Assembly (NCBI GenBank): GCA_003505715.1
Contig: DNXU01000103.1
Coordinates: 18,384-33,894, forward strand
Source of the DNA: Cyanobacteria bacterium UBA8803
GTDB taxonomy: Bacteria > Cyanobacteriota > Cyanobacteriia > Cyanobacteriales > Coleofasciculaceae
Length of the DNA stretch: 15,511 nucleotides
Direction of reading: 5' to 3'
Shown: positions 1 through 7,946 of the stretch, in pieces
Numbering within the stretch: the first letter of the stretch is position 1
Layout: every line of letters begins with the position of its first letter
Notes under the pieces: generated by a model
The model's input: only the letters and a program-made list of their open reading frames with translations
Database searches by the model: none
Told to the model about the DNA's origin: nothing
Made by a program: the position numbers and the translations under genes

Positions 1-1
1 A

Positions 2-1070
2 GAAGTTGAAGAGTTAGCAGTACTTTGCTGTAAGTCAACTGAACCATATAACGAGATTATTACAAAAAACTTTCGAGCTATTGGTAGTGGATTGTTTAAT
101 CCAGAGCGAAAAACCAAACAATTAATTAAATTGATTGAAGAGCAGAAACCTACCCATTTAATTGCTTGTGCAACCTTTATAGGAATATTTCGTTGGTCTA
201 TTCAAAAGCAAATTCCGACCATCGGAGTCTTAGCGGACTCTTTTATGAATAAAGGTTTGCGGAGTAGAATCAAGAATTATTTACTTGCTAATCTTTTGAA
301 CAATGAACGAATTGAATGGATTGGAGATCATGGTATTAATTCATGCTTATCACTCCAAACTATAGGAGTTAATCCTAATAAGATTATTCCTTGGGATTGG
401 CCTCATATCAGTTACACCTGCTTATTTTTCGCCGAAATTACTTCGCGAAAATGGTAGTACCTGGAATCTAATTTATGTTGGTTCAGTTTCCGAATTTAAA
501 GGCGTTGGTGATATCTTAGCGTCTCTAGCTAGATTAAGAGATAATAATAATATATCAGCAAAATTGACTGTAGCAGGAGGAGGACAAATAGAACATTTTA
601 TTAAGCAAGCTAATCAGTTAAAAATTGAAAACTGTGTAGAATTCTTGGGAGTAGTACCAAATAATACAGTTGTTAACTTAATGCGGGAAGCAGATGTGGT
701 TTTAGTTCCCAGCCGACATGAATATCCAGAGGGATTTCCTCTAACAATTTATGAAGCTTTATGTTCTAGAACTCCGCTGGTTGCTTCCGATCACCCCATG
801 TTCCGTGGTAACTTAGAACATGGTGTAAATGCCATGATCTTTCCCGCAGGCCATCCAAACGCTTTAGCAGCCTCTATTGAGACTTTACTCTCAGATTCTC
901 TACTTTATCACCGTCTTTCTCTGGCCTCTTGCGACGCTTGGCAGCGATTACAAATTCCTGTCAAATGGGGAGAGCTAATTAAACGCTGGCTAGATAATTC
1001 ACCTGAAAATAAGCAGTGGATGTTTGAGCATCGGCTGGCTTCAGGGCTTTACAACTCGCCTTTGTCTTAA
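2..1070 (+). pseudogene. GT4-type glycosyltransferase, 5'-partial and frameshifted
   Basis: The gene enters from the left edge, open in frame from base 2, and encodes a GT-B fold glycosyltransferase of the GT4 / glycosyl transferases group 1 type. Such enzymes move a sugar from a nucleotide-sugar donor during polysaccharide assembly at the cytoplasmic membrane face. The N-terminal part reads in one frame up to the motif IIPWDWPH (ending near 406). It then runs out of homology and stops at 457. The C-terminal part resumes one base further on in another frame (SVTPAYFSPKLL from about 408) and continues with YVGSVSEFKG, a VAGGG loop and the donor-site motif EGFPLTIYE (E-x7-E, near 730-756), to a stop at 1070. 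One extra base, or two missing, at about 399-415 explains the break. Both halves look otherwise intact, so this is a recent mutation or a sequencing error. The stop overlaps the convergent GT14 gene by 30 bases. The family call is sure; the true N-terminus lies outside the window. Confidence 0.82.
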
Positions 1071-1934
1071 ATTTAAACCTAAAATTTCCCGATCAATTAA
1101 ATCTAATATTTCTGGCTCTCTCGTAATGTCAAATTTTCGGGCAAATAGTTTCGGAGAATTCAACAGCGTAGCCAAGTCGTCCTTCCCTAAAATTGCACGG
1201 GGGACTGGATTGGAATTCTCCCAGCCAACATAAGTCAAATTGCTATTAAAAATTTTATTCTTAAATGGTGAGTTAGAAACAATTGTTTGGAAAAAAATTT
1301 CATCGGGAACACATACGTATTTAAAGTAGTTAACAAATACAGGATTTTTTTTGATAAAACTGTTGATGTACTCTATACAATCTCTGGATAGACCCCACCA
1401 TTGAGAGCCACCATATGGCTCAAAACCTTGAGAGAATTGGCGTTTTATGGGTAAATAAATATGTTTACTACGAATACGAAAGTGCCAGTGGTTTACCCTT
1501 CTTAAAGCTTGATAGTAGCTCTCATGTTCAGTCCATTTATTCTGTGTATCTAGGGCAAAAGACTCTATGAATTCTTGACCACGATATTTCTTGAAAAACT
1601 CCTTTATATTATCAATTGGCTTTATTAAATAATCTTGTCCTGATAGCAAAATTGCATAGTCAAAATCTCTTCCTGAATTCATTAAATCTTGGATGCAGGC
1701 AATGGTTGCTTTTACTATATTAAAGTCTCCCCAATAGCATTTATATCTTTTTGTATAATGAATACTCTTAATGCCTGTGAGCTGTTCTACTAATTTAGAG
1801 TAAATTTCGTCGCCTGCTCTTTTGTCAATATGTATAAAAAATGATGTGTCCTCGTTAGCTAGGCTCCGAATTAAAGTTGCGATTTGCTCTGGATTCTTGT
1901 GAGCTAAAATGATATAAGCAATCTGCATAGCCAT
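1041..1934 (-). CDS. GT14 (core-2/I-branching type) beta-1,6-N-acetylglucosaminyltransferase family protein
   Basis: This 297-residue protein belongs to the branching-enzyme family related to eukaryotic core-2/I-branching GlcNAc transferases and xylosyltransferases (CAZy GT14). Visible landmarks are the N-terminal strand IAYIILAHKNPEQ (5-17), FFIHIDKRA (32-40), the acceptor/donor-site segment LSGQDYLIK (97-105), GSQWWGLSR (176-184) and VPDEIFFQT (209-217), in the order normal for bacterial members. There is no signal peptide or membrane segment, so it is probably a cytosolic enzyme adding a branch sugar to an oligosaccharide. The actual sugar cannot be read from sequence, because bacterial members vary. 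Its 3' end overlaps the upstream plus-strand glycosyltransferase by 30 bases. A second Met at residue 3 could be the start, and neither start has a strong Shine-Dalgarno. It has no same-strand neighbour within 1.5 kb downstream in the window. Confidence 0.88.
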   Translation of the reverse strand: MAMQIAYIILAHKNPEQIATLIRSLANEDTSFFIHIDKRAGDEIYSKLVEQLTGIKSIHYTKRYKCYWGDFNIVKATIACIQDLMNSGRDFDYAILLSGQDYLIKPIDNIKEFFKKYRGQEFIESFALDTQNKWTEHESYYQALRRVNHWHFRIRSKHIYLPIKRQFSQGFEPYGGSQWWGLSRDCIEYINSFIKKNPVFVNYFKYVCVPDEIFFQTIVSNSPFKNKIFNSNLTYVGWENSNPVPRAILGKDDLATLLNSPKLFARKFDITREPEILDLIDREILGLNLRQRRVVKP

Positions 1935-2085
1935 CTCTTGTGAAGTATTGCTACACTGTATATGTCATATCACTGTAAACTCCTCTTCCCTTAGAAGTAA
2001 TTTTAAGAACACATTAATGTTGGTAATAAATTCATTATTCTCACTTGGTAGATATTCTTGAGAAGAGTAGACCTATTGTTTCCTG

Positions 2086-2134
2086 ACAACAAGCTGTAAA
2101 TCCATTACTCAGTGAGGGATTTACAGCTTGTTGT
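2086..2134. repeat. Long perfect inverted repeat (hairpin) in the divergent intergenic gap
   Basis: An 18-base arm at 2086-2103 is the exact reverse complement of 2117-2134. The 13-base spacer can add a further small CTC/GAG stem (2108-2110 with 2114-2116). The element lies between the divergent genes at 1934 (-) and 2195 (+), about 60 bases before the plus-strand start codon. No T-tract follows on either strand and no gene ends here, so it is not a terminator for a visible gene. It could be a 5'-leader structure, a MITE-like element or an insertion-sequence scar. I see no second copy in the window. Confidence 0.85.
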
Positions 2135-2194
2135 TACCCCGTTAGGATAATTAAGGCTGTGAAACCTTTTGGTATTTAGTGGGTTGACCCTACA

Positions 2195-3463
2195 ATGAAA
2201 AAGAAAATTTTGCTAGTAATGCCTGTTCCCTTTCGGAAGATAGAGGGTCAATTGGGATTTGATCAACAAACCTGTAAAGGTTTAGTTCGCTGGGCAGAAA
2301 ACTTCGAGCAAGTTGTCATGGCTTGTCCGACTTTACCAGAAGATATGGCAGCTAAAACTGCTCCTATAACGACCTGGCAACCAATCTCTGATTTACCTTG
2401 TGCAGAAAGGGTAGAATTAGTAGAACTCCCCTATGCCTACAAATTGCCCGACTTTATTCAGACCTATAAAAGCACGCGCCAGCTCTTGAAGGCCAAAATT
2501 CAGGAGTGTCAGTATCTTTGTTTCGGCATTGCTGGATTGATTGGAGATTGGGCCGCGATCGCTGGTTTGGAAGCTATCAAGCTGGGACGCGCTTATTGTA
2601 TTTGGGCAGATCGAGTTGAGTACGAAGTGATCCGTCGCACATGGAAGGAGCTGCCTCTGAAGCGACGCATCAAGGAGTTTGTCACCCTACCCCTGATCAA
2701 GCCTTACCAGCGATACTTACTTAGCCGCTGCGACTTGGGGTTATTCCAAGGACAGGACTGCTATACAGCCTATTCACTGTTCTGCAAGCAGCCCCATTGT
2801 GTTTACAATGTTCACACTCAGAAGTCCGATCAAATTGACGCACTGAGCCTTGATAACAAGTTAAAGTCTGTGTTATCCAATGAACCTTTGCGAATTTGCT
2901 ACGCAGGACGCGCTGCGGAAATGAAAGGGCCGCTCTATTGGCTGCGGGTAGTGCATCGGGTTTGTCAGGCTGGCGTTAATCTCCAAGCTACTTGGCTAGG
3001 TGATGGCCCACTACTGCCTCAGATGAAGGAACTGGTTCGCGAATTGAACATTGCTAACCGAGTTAATTTACTGGGATTTGTGGATGACCACCATCAAATT
3101 TTGCAGGTCATGAGAGAAAATCATATTTTCCTGTTTTGCCACAAGACACCGGAATCACCTCGATGTCTAGTTGAGTCTTTAGTCTCTGGCTGTCCTATTG
3201 TCGGTTATGGTAGCCCCTACTCAGAAGGGCTGATCTACCCTCATGGCGGTGGTGCTTTCGTGCCCCTGAACAACTGGCAGAAGTTGGGTGATTTGCTCGT
3301 TGAACTAAATTCAGACCGAGCCAGGTTAAGTCAACTGATCAAAACTGCTGCACTATCTGGCCAGAAGTTTGATCAAGAGACTGTTTTTCAAGAGCGCAGT
3401 AATTTAATTAAGCAATATTTACCACTACAGTCTCACTCATTTCAAGCCTTTTCACCCCACTAG
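2195..3463 (+). CDS. GT4-type glycosyltransferase (variant E-x6-E motif)
   Basis: This 422-residue protein is a GT-B glycosyltransferase, probably adding one sugar to a surface polysaccharide repeat. The N-terminal half (about 1-225) is the acceptor domain, with KILLVMPVPFRK at its start. The C-terminal half (about 228-395) is the donor domain: YAGRAAEMKGP (236-246), WLGDGPLLPQM (267-277), VNLLGFVDDH (290-299), then KTPESPRCLVESLVSGCPIVGY. In this last stretch the usual E-x7-E pair is E320 and E327 with only six residues between them, and Pro319 sits in the normal first-Glu position. A late Gly-rich stretch (HGGGAFVP) is kept. The ATG at 2195 gives the natural start, but the upstream sequence lacks a clear Shine-Dalgarno. 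A short open frame begins one base after its stop. The sugar specificity is unknown. Confidence 0.87.
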   Translation: MKKKILLVMPVPFRKIEGQLGFDQQTCKGLVRWAENFEQVVMACPTLPEDMAAKTAPITTWQPISDLPCAERVELVELPYAYKLPDFIQTYKSTRQLLKAKIQECQYLCFGIAGLIGDWAAIAGLEAIKLGRAYCIWADRVEYEVIRRTWKELPLKRRIKEFVTLPLIKPYQRYLLSRCDLGLFQGQDCYTAYSLFCKQPHCVYNVHTQKSDQIDALSLDNKLKSVLSNEPLRICYAGRAAEMKGPLYWLRVVHRVCQAGVNLQATWLGDGPLLPQMKELVRELNIANRVNLLGFVDDHHQILQVMRENHIFLFCHKTPESPRCLVESLVSGCPIVGYGSPYSEGLIYPHGGGAFVPLNNWQKLGDLLVELNSDRARLSQLIKTAALSGQKFDQETVFQERSNLIKQYLPLQSHSFQAFSPH

Positions 3464-3464
3464 A

Positions 3465-3548
3465 ATGTCTACTACCAACAATGGCGATACAACTAGAGCA
3501 GAAGATACACGGCAATTCCGCTTACTGTCAGAGTTTTACTTTTTGTAA
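3465..3548 (+). pseudogene. 27-codon ORF, possible truncated N-terminus of a lost gene
   Basis: An ATG one base after the stop of the glycosyltransferase gene opens a 27-codon frame. It begins MSTTNNGDTTRAEDTRQF and stops at 3548, already inside the 3' end of the convergent methyltransferase. The position, with one-base spacing, is what is expected of the next gene in an operon. The polar N-terminal composition looks coding, but the frame is cut off where the opposite gene begins. It may be the stump of a gene removed by a rearrangement at about 3535, or simply chance. I recognise no family. Confidence 0.25.
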
Positions 3549-4531
3549 ATCCAAAAACTACTACAATTGTGATAAGGAGTTGGCCAACTAAGAACTTCTG
3601 GCCAAATTTCAGCCATTTTCTCAGGATAGTCTACAGATAACCAATGATTGGCTAAGATTACCTCAAAATCTGAGTTATAAGCCAAAAAAGCCTCTAACAT
3701 ATATTGTTCATTCCAGGCAAATCTCCATTCAAGCAAAAATCTTTCTGGATAATCATAGGGAATAAATATATCATGAATATGGATATAAACACCCCTTGAT
3801 AGCAAAGGGAGTATTTCCAAAAATTCCTTACATACATCACTATTAAATTTAACCGTGTGGCTTGAATCAATGAACAAAACATCATCAGCATCTAATCCAG
3901 AAAACAAACTTATATCTATATTTTCCAGTTTATCGGTTATAAGTTCAATATCAAGACTGCCATCTGTTAGCATTGGCTGAGGATAAGGTTCTATACAGAT
4001 GATTTTTCCCATTTTTCCTTCAAGTTGATTTTGGGCAAGTGCAACCGAAGCAATTTGGGTTGAGGTTCCAGCTCCTATTTCTATAACTTTAGATGGTTTC
4101 AGATACCTTAACAGGGCATAGTAAGAGGCAGCATCCAGTCCATAAAACTGCCCTTGAAAATCATAATTTTCAAATTCTCCTCGGTACTTACTTAATTTTT
4201 CCACTAATTCCAGCATTGACTTCAACTGCCAATCAATAGAGGATGGTATTCGCCTCCGTAAAATTTGTTCTTTAGTAATCGTAGAAAAATCAGGCAATGG
4301 TTCATAGTAGTGAACTGGACGAATGTAGAATTGCCATTTATCTTGTAAAGCATAATTTACAGATAAAACCCCTAGAATCTTTTTTATTAAAGTAGCAGGT
4401 AGTAAGTTAAACCATGAGACCACAGCTTGTTTCATTAGGCGGCTGAATTGATTACCTATATTCATAGTAGACTTCCTGATTAAGCTTATACTATTAGAGT
4501 GCAGGTTTCCGAATCTGGAGCAATTATTCAT
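3536..4531 (-). CDS. Class I SAM-dependent methyltransferase (Methyltransf_24-like)
   Basis: This protein is 331 residues from the outer ATG and has a Rossmann-fold methyltransferase core. The SAM-binding motif I is EIGAGTSTQ (151-159), the acidic ribose-binding position lies in CIEPYP (179-184), and FIDSSH (220-225) with HIHDIFIPYDYPE (251-263) is typical of the Methyltransf_24 group found in cyanobacterial glycan and secondary-metabolite clusters. It probably O-methylates a sugar or lipid-linked intermediate, but the substrate is not visible. The outer start overlaps the upstream glycosyltransferase stop as ATGA (4528-4531), which fits translational coupling. An internal ATG at 4465 (Met23) is preceded by a good Shine-Dalgarno (AGGAAG), and residues 1-22 look unconserved, so a 309-residue product is equally or more likely. 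This is the last gene of the minus-strand operon. Confidence 0.85.
   Translation of the reverse strand: MNNCSRFGNLHSNSISLIRKSTMNIGNQFSRLMKQAVVSWFNLLPATLIKKILGVLSVNYALQDKWQFYIRPVHYYEPLPDFSTITKEQILRRRIPSSIDWQLKSMLELVEKLSKYRGEFENYDFQGQFYGLDAASYYALLRYLKPSKVIEIGAGTSTQIASVALAQNQLEGKMGKIICIEPYPQPMLTDGSLDIELITDKLENIDISLFSGLDADDVLFIDSSHTVKFNSDVCKEFLEILPLLSRGVYIHIHDIFIPYDYPERFLLEWRFAWNEQYMLEAFLAYNSDFEVILANHWLSVDYPEKMAEIWPEVLSWPTPYHNCSSFWIYKK
4472..4477 (-). promoter_or_regulatory. Shine-Dalgarno supporting an internal methyltransferase start
   Basis: On the minus strand AGGAAG lies six bases before the ATG at 4463-4465. No comparable motif precedes the outer ATG at 4529-4531. This favours translation beginning at Met23, although coupling to the upstream gene could serve the outer start. 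Confidence 0.5.
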
Positions 4532-5772
4532 GAGGCAATGCTCAAAATATCACGAATCGATTCGTCCTTATCTTCTAGGGCAGCAGTCATAACACGATGC
4601 AGGCGTGCCACTTCATGGTGAATATTAAACTCTTTCTCAACCTTCACTCGACCAGCCTTGCCCAAATGGAACCGAAGTTGACGATCAGTCAATAATTTTT
4701 CGATGCGCTCCGCTAGAGAAACTGGATCGCCTGGTGGTATCAGATACCCGCTGACACCATCTTCAACTAACTCGCTCACTCCAGCAATCTGCGTAGCTAC
4801 CACTGGTACACCTGCTGCCATAGCTTCCATTAGTACTACAGGTACGCCCTCAGCAAAGCTAGACATGACAAACACGTCTGTTTTCTGAAGGTAATTTCTT
4901 ACTTCTGTTTGCGACTGATAGCCGACGAATTTGACATTTCCACTTAATCCCAGCCGCTCAGTCATCTGTTCTAGCTCATTACGATCCGGCCCATCTCCCA
5001 CAACAGTTAGCACCAGATCGGGATGCGATCGCTTCAAAGTCGCAAGGCTTTCCAACAGGATCGGTAACCCTTTCACTACTGCCAGCCGTCCTACATACAG
5101 CAACCGTCTACCTGGCTCGTTATGCTCAACTAAGTTGAACAACCCAGGATCGATCCCGCAATGAATGATATGCATTTGATGCCATTTATCAGTAGGTGCA
5201 AAGATCATCCCTTGACTGCGGCAGTAGTGGCTGATGCAACAAACAAACAATGCTCGTTTAATTTTCTCGTCCAGTCGCCAGCGATGGGGTTCAAAAAAGA
5301 TATAGGGCCCGTGCATGGTGAAACTGAAGGTAAAACCTCCCAGTTCAGCTGCCAGCATGGCCACAGTACAGCTTGAGTCAGCTAAGTGATTGTGCAGGTG
5401 TTCAATCTGCTTCACCTCAATCTGCTTGGCCAAAATGCCAGCTTCAGCGAAGTAGAACGCTTGATAGAGCATACCGCGCAGTCCAGGCGATCGGGTAGAC
5501 CATGCCAGCTTGAGTGCCTTTAAATAGCGTGCGGGTGAACCCAAAAGTAGAGTCAAGTGCGCCAGCAGCACAGCGATCGGATTGGCTGGTAGGATGTAAA
5601 AGGTGCGATCGCGTTCAGCCTTTTGTTCTGGTCCAACCATATGTTCATCACTACTGCGGCGGATCGAGAAGGTATATACTTCAACACCTAAGGAGCGCAA
5701 ACCAGCTACTTCTCGTTGGATAAACGTGTCCGTTGCCCTTGGATATTGACCAGTTAGGTAAGCAATTCTCAT
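4528..5772 (-). CDS. GT4 glycosyltransferase (WcaL/exopolysaccharide type)
   Basis: This 414-residue, complete GT-B glycosyltransferase resembles the colanic-acid WcaL group, which transfers a hexose onto a lipid-linked oligosaccharide. The N-terminal acceptor domain starts MRIAYLTGQYPRATDTFIQRE and includes HLHNHLAD (125-132) and FTMHGPYIF (151-159). The donor domain has LLYVGRLAVVKG (224-235), VVGDGPDRNEL (257-267), VKFVGYQS (280-287) and the catalytic E-x7-E motif at E308 and E316 (EGVPVVLME), then AGVSELVEDGVSGYLIPPGD. The ATG at 5772 has a good Shine-Dalgarno (AGGAAGAG) a few bases upstream. It follows the epimerase gene by 11 bases and overlaps the methyltransferase start by 4, so it sits mid-operon. 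The family is certain; the exact sugar is unknown. Confidence 0.92.
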   Translation of the reverse strand: MRIAYLTGQYPRATDTFIQREVAGLRSLGVEVYTFSIRRSSDEHMVGPEQKAERDRTFYILPANPIAVLLAHLTLLLGSPARYLKALKLAWSTRSPGLRGMLYQAFYFAEAGILAKQIEVKQIEHLHNHLADSSCTVAMLAAELGGFTFSFTMHGPYIFFEPHRWRLDEKIKRALFVCCISHYCRSQGMIFAPTDKWHQMHIIHCGIDPGLFNLVEHNEPGRRLLYVGRLAVVKGLPILLESLATLKRSHPDLVLTVVGDGPDRNELEQMTERLGLSGNVKFVGYQSQTEVRNYLQKTDVFVMSSFAEGVPVVLMEAMAAGVPVVATQIAGVSELVEDGVSGYLIPPGDPVSLAERIEKLLTDRQLRFHLGKAGRVKVEKEFNIHHEVARLHRVMTAALEDKDESIRDILSIAS

Positions 5773-5783
5773 AGATACTCTTC

Positions 5784-6824
5784 CTAAGACGGTTGCAGGG
5801 ACGGGGTTTGATCGGGCACAGCCAACAATTCGACCTTACTACAACTGCGTTCGAGGGCGGTATCAAGGGAATATCTCGGCTGCCAGTCTAAAACTTGTTT
5901 GGCACGCGCATTAGTGTAATGCAGGGGCTTAAATCGTGCGTGTAGTCGCGCTGGCACCACGATACCAGGTAGCTTCGCCCTCCCTTTGAGCACTCGTTGG
6001 TTGTACGCCCAAAACATCCCGGCAATACTGCGCATGAGTGTCCAGTTGACAGGAATTGTGCGGGGGAGCGAGTCTAAGCGTTCCGCCAATTTCTGGGCAT
6101 AGACACTCTGGGTGGGCAAGTCATCATCAACGATATTCAGAGTTTGGCCGATCGCCTCATTCCGTTCTGCCGCAATCACGATCGCATCAGCACAGTTTTC
6201 CACATACGTTAGCGGCATTTGTGCCCTCGCACCGATCCGCAACCATAGGTTACCCGTCAATTCCGCACCCAGGCAGGCATTCCAGAGATTATCTCGTCCG
6301 TAGACCATACCAGGGCGAATAATTGTCACCTGTGCGCCGTACTTTTGCTCAAACTCGCGGACGATTTCTTCCTGAATGAGCTTAGTTTGGGCGTATTCAT
6401 CTCGAGGCAAGGGATTAGATTCTAGGGGAGAATCCTCGGTAATTAGAGTACCGGATGGTGTTTTAAGATATTCATACACCGAGAACGTACTGATAGCTAC
6501 CAGCCGCAGCACGTTAGCTTCAACCATTGCCTTCAGCAAGTTCTCCGTGGCAATAACTGTGCCAGCAAATTGGGTGTAAAAGTCACCTGCTTTGGTAGCT
6601 GCTAGATGGATAACTGCATCCACACCCCGAACCGCATCGGCAAGGCTCTGTTGCCGTCGCAGATCGATACGCACCAGTTCTGCGGCTGGGTGTTCGTGCC
6701 AAGGTAGGCGCTTGAAATCACCGGATGGTCGTACCACGGCACGCACTTGATGTCCCCGCCGCAACGCTTCCGCAACGACATACTGTCCCAGAAAACCCGA
6801 TGCCCCTGTAATTAGTAATCTCAT
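5784..6824 (-). CDS. NAD-dependent epimerase/dehydratase (extended SDR)
   Basis: This 346-residue extended short-chain dehydrogenase/reductase probably acts on a nucleotide sugar as epimerase, reductase or dehydratase, feeding the glycosyltransferases around it. The N-terminal dinucleotide motif is GASGFLG (7-13), followed by HLAATKAGDF (73-82), the catalytic Ser region ISTFSVYEY (111-119) and the Tyr-x3-Lys pair Y144/K148 in YAQTK. RPGMVYGRDN (170-179) is the usual substrate-domain entry motif. The start codon overlaps the stop of the upstream oxidoreductase as ATGA (6821-6824), and AGAGGGG lies about ten bases upstream, so the two are translationally coupled. The last ~20 residues are a poorly conserved tail. 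The exact substrate cannot be assigned from sequence. Confidence 0.9.
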   Translation of the reverse strand: MRLLITGASGFLGQYVVAEALRRGHQVRAVVRPSGDFKRLPWHEHPAAELVRIDLRRQQSLADAVRGVDAVIHLAATKAGDFYTQFAGTVIATENLLKAMVEANVLRLVAISTFSVYEYLKTPSGTLITEDSPLESNPLPRDEYAQTKLIQEEIVREFEQKYGAQVTIIRPGMVYGRDNLWNACLGAELTGNLWLRIGARAQMPLTYVENCADAIVIAAERNEAIGQTLNIVDDDLPTQSVYAQKLAERLDSLPRTIPVNWTLMRSIAGMFWAYNQRVLKGRAKLPGIVVPARLHARFKPLHYTNARAKQVLDWQPRYSLDTALERSCSKVELLAVPDQTPSLQPS

Positions 6825-7876
6825 ACACGATTCCCCTCTGCCAAAAGTGCTGCAATTAATCGACTAGTACGTTCCATATCTTCAAAACTTATTGGTGGTG
6901 GGTTGCCCTCGCTCAGGGCTTCATAGGTTTTGTCCAACAGCCGATGCAAACCTTCATAGGGCGTTTGCTGCATGATCTTGCGGCGAAAGTTAGTCAGACT
7001 TGCCCCCATCAACTCGTAGCCGTTTACAAAATGATTAATTAAGGGTGATAGCAGTTTCCCAGCTTTGCGGGGTATAACACAACGCAGGTAGGGCTGAAAC
7101 AGATCGGTTTCTGCATACCCTCTTGAACCCCGCACCGTCACAGCAAAACACTCGGGTAGAGTGTGGCAACTAAATCGCAGCCGAGCGTGTTGGGAGCCTG
7201 CAATTAAAATCGCATCCAGATCGTCGTACTTAAAAAGGTCACCACCACCATGATTGCTCCAAGCGGCGCTGATGCGATCAAAATCCGGCAGAAAGCGCAG
7301 AACCAAATAACACAAGTGTGTAATCACATCATGAACTACTCCAGCAGGAAGTTTATGAATCGGATGGGGTAAGTTTTCGTCGGCAAAGGCTCCGCCACTA
7401 CGAACGGCAAGAGCGATGCGGACTTCAACTTCCTGCACCTCACCGAGAAGACCATCTTTAACTAATTTCTCGATCGCGAGGATAGATTCATTGAAGCGGT
7501 AATTGTGGTTTTCAATTAGGCAGCGGTTGTGAGACTGCGCGATCGCCCAAAGTTCTTTGAACTCGTCGTAGGTTGGGGTGATCGGTTTTTCACAGATAAC
7601 GTGCGTACCAGCTGCCAAACAGTCCTTAGCAATCTGTAAGTGGGTTTGAGGTGGAGTTAGAATGTGTACTACATCTGGCGTCACCTCATCTAACATCTGA
7701 TGATAGTCTGTGTAGGTAGAGTCAGCGTGATACCGTTGTGCTGCATACCGGGCAGCAGCAGGGGAAAGATCGCAAACACTCACCAAATGGGCGCGATCGG
7801 ATTGATCCAGAAAACTTAGATGCTCTTTGGAGATGACCCCAGTACCAATTACTGCTGCTTTTAGCATTTTTGTCAT
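6821..7876 (-). CDS. Gfo/Idh/MocA family oxidoreductase
   Basis: This 351-residue protein is an NAD(P)-dependent dehydrogenase of the glucose-fructose oxidoreductase / inositol dehydrogenase family, probably oxidising or reducing a sugar or nucleotide sugar. The Rossmann motif GTGVIS lies at residues 11-16, VCDLS ends strand 2, and the family hallmark EKP (96-98, in CEKPIT) carries the catalytic-site Lys. The segment VVHDVITHLCYL supplies the usual Asp/His pair of the active site. A GTG at 7882 opens the frame two codons earlier, but AAGGA at 7885-7889 is 8 bases before the ATG at 7876 and only 2 from the GTG, so I chose the ATG. It overlaps the epimerase gene by 4 bases. Oxidoreductase plus epimerase in tandem is a common nucleotide-sugar modification pair in polysaccharide clusters. 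Confidence 0.9.
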   Translation of the reverse strand: MTKMLKAAVIGTGVISKEHLSFLDQSDRAHLVSVCDLSPAAARYAAQRYHADSTYTDYHQMLDEVTPDVVHILTPPQTHLQIAKDCLAAGTHVICEKPITPTYDEFKELWAIAQSHNRCLIENHNYRFNESILAIEKLVKDGLLGEVQEVEVRIALAVRSGGAFADENLPHPIHKLPAGVVHDVITHLCYLVLRFLPDFDRISAAWSNHGGGDLFKYDDLDAILIAGSQHARLRFSCHTLPECFAVTVRGSRGYAETDLFQPYLRCVIPRKAGKLLSPLINHFVNGYELMGASLTNFRRKIMQQTPYEGLHRLLDKTYEALSEGNPPPISFEDMERTSRLIAALLAEGNRV

Positions 7877-7884
7877 TAACACAG

Positions 7885-7889
7885 TCCTT
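7885..7889 (-). promoter_or_regulatory. Shine-Dalgarno that decides the oxidoreductase start
   Basis: Minus-strand AAGGA stands 8 bases from the ATG at 7874-7876. For the alternative GTG at 7880-7882 the spacing would be 2 bases, which is too short. A third in-frame ATG at 7867 would be 17 bases away. Confidence 0.65.
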
Positions 7890-7946
7890 GTGCGGCAATC
7901 TTTGTTTTTTATTCCAGCGGAGTTGCTTGCTTACTAGGAACTCATC

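Noticed and set aside
1024..1233. 69-codon plus-strand reading frame
   Set aside because: It overlaps the end of the frameshifted glycosyltransferase and lies antisense to the GT14 gene; its translation shows no family features.
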